A model generated the notes under the pieces. That model worked only from the letters and a program-made list of their open reading frames with translations, did no database searches and had not been told where the DNA came from. A stretch of 47,204 nucleotides of DNA from Collinsella sp. (lineage in GTDB: Bacteria > Actinomycetota > Coriobacteriia > Coriobacteriales > Coriobacteriaceae), in the NCBI GenBank assembly GCA_019419525.1, contig DXZU01000035.1:1-47204 (forward strand), given 5' to 3'. Shown here one piece after another: positions 43,220 to 47,204 of this stretch. The position numbers were made by a program, and so were the translations under genes. How positions within the stretch are numbered: position 1 is the first letter of the stretch; each line of letters opens with the position of its first letter.

Positions 43220-44062
43220 ATGATTGTGTTTTCCGATATGGACGGAACGCTGCTGACGAGTGATAAGCAGATGAGCGACGCCACCTGGGCAATGCTCGAC
43301 GAACTCGCTCGACGTGGGATTGAGTTTGTGCCCTGCACGGGGCGCCCGCTGTCAGGCATCTTTGAGCCCATCCTCGCCCACCCCGCCGCACACTACGCGG
43401 TCTGCGCCAACGGCGCCAGCGTCTGGCAGCTCGACGAGGATACGCCCACCGACGCCTCGCGCGCCACGTGCATCTTGAGCCGTCCGCTCGACCGTGGTAT
43501 TGCCCACCGCATCCATCGCATTGCCGCCGGCCACGATGTGACCTTCGATATCTTCGCGGATGGGCAGTGCTTCCTCCCCCGCTCGTTATACGGGCGTCTG
43601 GATGAGTTCTGTGGCGGCGACCCCCACATCGCGGCTTCGCTCAAGCGCACACGAACACCGATCGACATGGATATCGACAGCAAGATCGACGAGGTCGAGA
43701 CGCTCGAACGCATCGCCATGTACTGGCACGACCCGGCCGATCGCGACGCCATCGCAGCAGAGCTCGACACGCTCGGAGGCATTGAGGTCACGCGTTCGTA
43801 CGCCATGAATATCGAGGTCATGGGTGAGGGCGCCACCAAGGGGACGGCCCTCACGTGGTTATGCGAGCACCTGGGCGAGCGTCTCGCCGACGCCTGGGCG
43901 TTCGGCGACAACATCAACGACATCCCCATGCTACAGGCAGCGGGCCACGGCATGGCCATGATCAACGCCGAGCCCGAAGATCGCGAGGCCGCCGACGCCA
44001 TCACCGAATACGACAACGACCACGACGGCGTCGCCCGCACCATCATGGCCGCCCTCGCCTAG
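43220..44062 (+). CDS. HAD-superfamily phosphatase, Cof type (1)
   Basis: A 280-residue sugar-phosphatase-like enzyme. ATG 43220 lies 10 nt after AGAAAGG. Motif I is SDMDGTLL (D6 and D8 are the nucleophile and acid), motif II CTGR, motif III KG in GATKGTAL, and motif IV GDNINDIPML (about 228). A type IIB cap lies between motifs II and III. The substrate is probably a sugar phosphate or FMN; the family is promiscuous. A second gene of the same family lies 118 bp away on the opposite strand. Confidence 0.9.
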   Translation: MIVFSDMDGTLLTSDKQMSDATWAMLDELARRGIEFVPCTGRPLSGIFEPILAHPAAHYAVCANGASVWQLDEDTPTDASRATCILSRPLDRGIAHRIHRIAAGHDVTFDIFADGQCFLPRSLYGRLDEFCGGDPHIAASLKRTRTPIDMDIDSKIDEVETLERIAMYWHDPADRDAIAAELDTLGGIEVTRSYAMNIEVMGEGATKGTALTWLCEHLGERLADAWAFGDNINDIPMLQAAGHGMAMINAEPEDREAADAITEYDNDHDGVARTIMAALA

Positions 44063-44078
44063 TCATTGATCAATCATT

Positions 44079-44113
44079 GGGGACATTCTTAAACGACTAG
44101 TCACTGGGGACAC
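44079..44113. repeat. GGGGAC...ACTAGTC repeat, copy 1
   Basis: GGGGACATTCTTAAACGACT followed by AGTC and a second GGGGACACTC. Kin lie at 45142-45188 and 47132-47191. A further AAGGAACGTCCCC at 44159-44171 matches the hairpin at 10353. It fills the gap between two convergent HAD genes. Confidence 0.75.
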
Positions 44114-44180
44114 TCTTCGCAAAAAGCTGCAAGGACTGTCCCCCACTGTCGGCAGAAAAGGAACGTCCCCATCTGCCGGA

Positions 44181-44975
44181 TTAGGAGAGACTCTCCAGCA
44201 CGCGACGGAGCTCATGCTGAACGGCGTGGTCGCGGTTGCAGCCTACGACGCGATCGGCCACCGCCTTGAGCGCGGGGCGCGCATTTTCCATCGCGCAGCC
44301 CGTGCCGACAAAGCGAATGATCTCGTAGTCGTTCATCGAGTCGCCAAACGCCATGACCTCGTCGCGTTCGACGCCATAGTGCTCCATGAGCTGCTCGATT
44401 CCCGAGGCCTTCGACACACCAGGCTGCATGGCATCGATCCATGCGTTTCCAGAAGGCGCAAAGGTAAAAAGCTGGCCAAGCTCGCGCTGCAGTACGTAGG
44501 CACTGTCCATAACGGCACAGTCATCGCAAAAGATACTCGCCTTGATGATATTTACGCTGGGATCGGGCAGCTCCCAAATGCGCTCGGCATTGGGAAGGTC
44601 CTTATCGACCTCACGCACGAACTTGCACTCGTCATCGAGCAAGAAGGACTTGGTTCGGTCAAAGAGCGCAAGATGCAGATTGGGAAACGTCCTGACGGCT
44701 TGGGCGAGCCTTCGAATCGCCAGGTGCGAATACACCTCACGGTCTACCATCTTACCGTCGGCGTAGACTTGGGCGCCGTTAGCGGCAACAAAGTCCATCT
44801 TGTCGCGAACGGGCGCAAAGAACTCACACAGGCGATCGTAGCGACGACCTGACGATGCGGCGAAATGCACGCCATGCTCGTGTAGCGCCAGAATCAATTC
44901 GTAGGTCTCGGGAGGCACCCGGCCGTTTTCGTCAAGCAGTGTGCCGTCCATATCGGATGCAATCAGTTTAAACAT
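44181..44975 (-). CDS. HAD-superfamily phosphatase, Cof type (2)
   Basis: A 264-residue relative of the preceding HAD gene. ATG 44975 follows GAAGGGAG. Motif I is SDMDGTLLDENG (D8, D10), motif II SGRRYD, motif III KASGIEQL and motif IV GDSMNDYEI (about 213). The ribosome-binding site is sealed inside a 62-nt two-part hairpin (44981-45042), so translation or transcription may be gated. Similarity to the first HAD protein is only at family level, so they are not a recent duplication. Confidence 0.9.
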   Translation of the reverse strand: MFKLIASDMDGTLLDENGRVPPETYELILALHEHGVHFAASSGRRYDRLCEFFAPVRDKMDFVAANGAQVYADGKMVDREVYSHLAIRRLAQAVRTFPNLHLALFDRTKSFLLDDECKFVREVDKDLPNAERIWELPDPSVNIIKASIFCDDCAVMDSAYVLQRELGQLFTFAPSGNAWIDAMQPGVSKASGIEQLMEHYGVERDEVMAFGDSMNDYEIIRFVGTGCAMENARPALKAVADRVVGCNRDHAVQHELRRVLESLS

Positions 44976-44980
44976 AGAAA

Positions 44981-45042
44981 AGCTCCCTTCGGGCTTGTTG
45001 GAATCGAACGTGTATCCGATTCCAACGTACCCAAAGGGAGCT
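44981..45042 (-). promoter_or_regulatory. Ribosome-binding-site hairpin before the HAD gene
   Basis: On the minus strand AGCTCCCTTTGGG pairs with CCCGAAGGGAGCT (13 bp, one G-U), then GTTGGAATCG pairs with CGATTCCAAC (10 bp) after a 3x3 internal loop. The second arm contains the ribosome-binding site and is followed by TTTTCTATG. It can be read as a terminator for ade transcripts or as a translation switch. Confidence 0.75.
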
Positions 45043-45073
45043 CAAATAAGACTCCGCGGGCGCAAACGTTTCA

Positions 45074-45110
45074 AGGACCTGGCAAATAGCTCACACATGC
45101 CAGAGGTCCT
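45074..45110. terminator. Hairpin downstream of ade
   Basis: AGGACC-TGGCA pairs with TGCCA-GA-GGTCCT around a 13-nt loop. No T run on either strand, so its role as terminator for ade (stop at 45182) is uncertain. Confidence 0.4.
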
Positions 45111-45141
45111 ACGGTCGCGGCGTCAGGCAGCCCGCCAAAGA

Positions 45142-45188
45142 GTGTCCCCGACGACTAGTCGTTTAAGAACGTCCCCGATGACTAGTCG
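45142..45188. repeat. GGGGAC...ACTAGTC repeat, copy 2 (inverted)
   Basis: On the minus strand GACTAGTC occurs twice around GGGGACGTTCTTAAACGACT. The ade stop codon (45182-45184) is formed by one of the CTAGTC units, so the repeat supplies the last codons of ade. Confidence 0.75.
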
Positions 45189-47002
45189 GCATAGGTGAAG
45201 GTTGTAACGTCGAACATGCCCTCGGGGCGGATGCGGAGCGTCGGGATGACCGGCAGGGGCAGGAAGATAATGCCCATGATGGGGTCGAGCGGCGGCTCAA
45301 TACCCATGGCGCGCGCCTTGACCATAAAGTCGTCGTGCTGCGCGGCAACGTCCTCGGCCATGCCCTCGCTCATAAGGCCACCGAGCGCCAGCGGAATGCG
45401 CGCCACGACCTCGCCGTTGCGCACCAGCACGTGGCCGCCCTGGCCCACGGCCTCAACGGCAGCCATCATATCCGCCGCATTGTCGCCCACCACGCACACG
45501 TTGTGCGAGTCGTGGCCGATCGTGGAGGCAATGGCACCACCGGTGATGGTGAAACCGCGCACCCAGCCGCGACCGATATGCTTGCCGACCAGGCCCAGGC
45601 CAGCGGGGCCGTCGCCATCGGCGCCCTCGGCCTGCAGCGACACGCCGCGGCCGTGACGCTCGATCAGCATAATGCGGCGCAGACCCTCGGCACTCTCGGG
45701 GCGAGCCACGCCCGTGATGGCCTTACCCGGTACCACGTCAATCACGGCCTCGCCCGGCTTAAAGGCATAGTCGAATACGTCGAGCGAAAGCTTCGGCAGC
45801 TTAACGGAGGCGCGCAGCTCATCGGCAAGGGCTGCAACCTCGGCCATCTCGGGTGCAATCTCGCCCACAAAGGTGCCATCCTGCGCCACCAGGGCACCGG
45901 CGGCATAAACACGATGCGGAGCCGTGGCAAACGTCAGGTCATCGAGCAGCAGCAGATCGGCGCGTTTGCCCGGGGCGATTGCGCCGCGGAGCTCGTGCGG
46001 GTCGCGGCAGCCGTGGTCCAGGCCAAATGCCTCAGCCGTGGAAAGGGACGCCATGGAGATAGCGACCACCGGGTCGACGCCGGCCTCGATGGCCACGCGG
46101 CAGGCGTTGTCGATCATGCCGGTCGAAAGCGCATCGGAGGGAGCGCGGTCGTCGGTCGCAAAGCAGCAGCGGCGGGCGCGCGCGGGATTCTCCAGCAGCA
46201 TCGGCGATAGATTGGCCAGGTCATGGCTGCACGTACCTTCACGCAGCATCACATACATGCCGCGAGATAGCTTGTCGAGTGCCTCCTCGGGAATCGTCGA
46301 CTCGTGGTCGGCGATAATGCCCGCTGCGGCATAGGCATTGAGGTCCTTACCGGCAACGAGCGGCGCGTGGCCGTCAACCTGCTTGGACGGCGTCTGGTTG
46401 GCAGCATCGATGCGAGCACAGGTCTCGGGGTCGGCCATAAAGACGCCCGGCAGGTTCATCATTTCGCCCAGACCAAAGACATCGCCTGGATGCTCGGCAA
46501 AAAACGCCTGCATATCGGCAGCCGAAATAACGGCACCGGCCTGCTCGTCGGGCAGCGCGGGCACGCACGAAGGCATCATGTACTTGATGGAGATGGGCGC
46601 GCGGCGACCATCCTCGATCATAAAGCGCAAGCCGTCGAGACCGGCAACATTGGCAATCTCGTGGCTGTCGGCAATGGCGGTGGTAGTACCGCGCGTCGCG
46701 GCCATGCGAGCATACTCGGCGGGACGGATGTTCGAAGACTCGATATGCAGATGCCCGTCAATAAAACCGGGAGCGAGATAGCGACCCTGGCAGTCGATGA
46801 CCTCAGTTGTCTCATAGGTGCCAGCGGCATCGTCGCGACCATCGTAGAGCACGCCGACGATCACACCGTCCTTGACGGCAACGCTACCGGGCGCCACGCG
46901 CTGGCCATACACGTCGACAATCTGTGCATTGGTAAACAGCGTGTCGACGGGCACGCGCCCCTCGGCAGCATCGATCACAGACCTCATGACCTCAACGGAC
47001 AT
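45182..47002 (-). CDS. ade: Adenine deaminase
   Basis: A 606-residue metal-dependent amidohydrolase converting adenine to hypoxanthine and ammonia. ATG 47002 follows AAAGGAG; the frame upstream runs through a repeat and has no ribosome-binding site. Motifs of the AdeC family are in order: FIDGHLHIESS, ADSHEIANV, PSCVPALPDE, QVDGHAPLVAGKDLNAY, MLREGTCSHDL, FATDDRAPSD and, in the C-terminal domain, HDSHNVCVVG. Length is normal. The final codons TAD-stop lie in a dispersed palindromic repeat, suggesting the natural 3' end was replaced. Confidence 0.95.
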   Translation of the reverse strand: MSVEVMRSVIDAAEGRVPVDTLFTNAQIVDVYGQRVAPGSVAVKDGVIVGVLYDGRDDAAGTYETTEVIDCQGRYLAPGFIDGHLHIESSNIRPAEYARMAATRGTTTAIADSHEIANVAGLDGLRFMIEDGRRAPISIKYMMPSCVPALPDEQAGAVISAADMQAFFAEHPGDVFGLGEMMNLPGVFMADPETCARIDAANQTPSKQVDGHAPLVAGKDLNAYAAAGIIADHESTIPEEALDKLSRGMYVMLREGTCSHDLANLSPMLLENPARARRCCFATDDRAPSDALSTGMIDNACRVAIEAGVDPVVAISMASLSTAEAFGLDHGCRDPHELRGAIAPGKRADLLLLDDLTFATAPHRVYAAGALVAQDGTFVGEIAPEMAEVAALADELRASVKLPKLSLDVFDYAFKPGEAVIDVVPGKAITGVARPESAEGLRRIMLIERHGRGVSLQAEGADGDGPAGLGLVGKHIGRGWVRGFTITGGAIASTIGHDSHNVCVVGDNAADMMAAVEAVGQGGHVLVRNGEVVARIPLALGGLMSEGMAEDVAAQHDDFMVKARAMGIEPPLDPIMGIIFLPLPVIPTLRIRPEGMFDVTTFTYAD

Positions 47003-47131
47003 ACATACTCCTTTAACCGTAGAAAAAAGCTGCGGAGCGGACAAACCTTCACCGCAGCAAGCCAACAGCCATTGTATGCCCAAAAGAAGGCCGCCGATAA
47101 CACCCCTTCCGCTTAACGGTAAGCGCCCAAA

Positions 47132-47191
47132 AGTAGTCGTTGGGGACGTTCTTAAACGACTAGTCATTATAGAACGTCCCCAATGACTACT
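47132..47191. repeat. GGGGAC...ACTAGTC repeat, copy 3
   Basis: 21-bp arms (AGTAGTCGTTGGGGACGTTC, then T, and the complement at 47171-47191, one mismatch) around an 18-nt centre containing CGACTAGTC. It stands 130 bp upstream of ade, at the edge of the window. Confidence 0.8.
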
Positions 47192-47204
47192 TGCGACCAA
47201 GGCA

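Overview
The window looks like chromosome from a high-GC anaerobic actinobacterium of the Coriobacteriia, most likely Collinsella or a close relative. This rests on GC-rich Ala/Glu/Asp-heavy proteins, the secA-prfB, ftsE-ftsX, rnr and smpB core genes, a stand-alone rubredoxin with a flavin reductase, MurNAc use by PTS, and intergenic DNA full of long palindromes. The assignment is from memory of these families, not from a search. I annotate 37 protein genes and 2 tRNAs. No IS element, CRISPR array, rRNA operon or replication origin was seen.

Layout. 0.4-3.6 kb (+): an FHA-domain protein and a membrane Ser/Thr kinase with a DUF6273-like outer domain, bracketed by paired palindromic repeats. 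3.9-7.0 kb (+): copper operon copA-copZ-csoR with a CsoR-type operator and a strongly folded RNA between copA and copZ. 7.1-10.0 kb: small zinc-ribbon membrane protein (+), amidohydrolase (-) and an orphan protein (-). 10.4-16.6 kb (-): glutamate synthase gltB-gltD, divergent from mntH (+). 18.4-21.0 kb (-): rubredoxin, flavin reductase, smpB, a TPR-like protein, tRNA-Glu and tRNA-Gln. 21.3-28.3 kb: accessory genes, including a full MurNAc operon (murR-murQ-murP-mupG), a VanZ-like protein and a serine recombinase. 28.4-40.3 kb (-): rnr, ftsX, ftsE, split transketolase, YitT protein, prfB, secA. 40.6-47.0 kb: rpmE (-), ACT protein and citrate synthase (+), two Cof-type HAD phosphatases, adenine deaminase (-).

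How the genes work together. The mur genes form one peptidoglycan-recycling module: MurP imports and phosphorylates, MupG cleaves MurNAc-6P-GlcNAc, MurQ removes the lactyl ether and MurR senses. GltBD with citrate synthase supports glutamate formation. CopA, CopZ and CsoR form a copper export and sensing unit. The kinase and FHA protein are a plausible phospho-threonine signalling pair.

Most notable observations: (1) TGA ends only 2 of 37 genes, while release factor 2 carries Ser-Pro-Thr where the family has the Ser-Pro-Phe stop-decoding tripeptide; (2) a 59-bp palindrome family (six full copies) in which both tandem pairs have exactly 81-bp spacing and flank the kinase locus; (3) twin covarying hairpins in the rpmE leader; (4) terminator-like hairpins directly before or over the ribosome-binding sites of mupG, the YitT gene and a HAD gene; (5) an exact 62-bp-period palindromic array and a 128-bp nested palindrome; (6) long low-complexity extensions on FtsE (N-terminal) and L31 (C-terminal).
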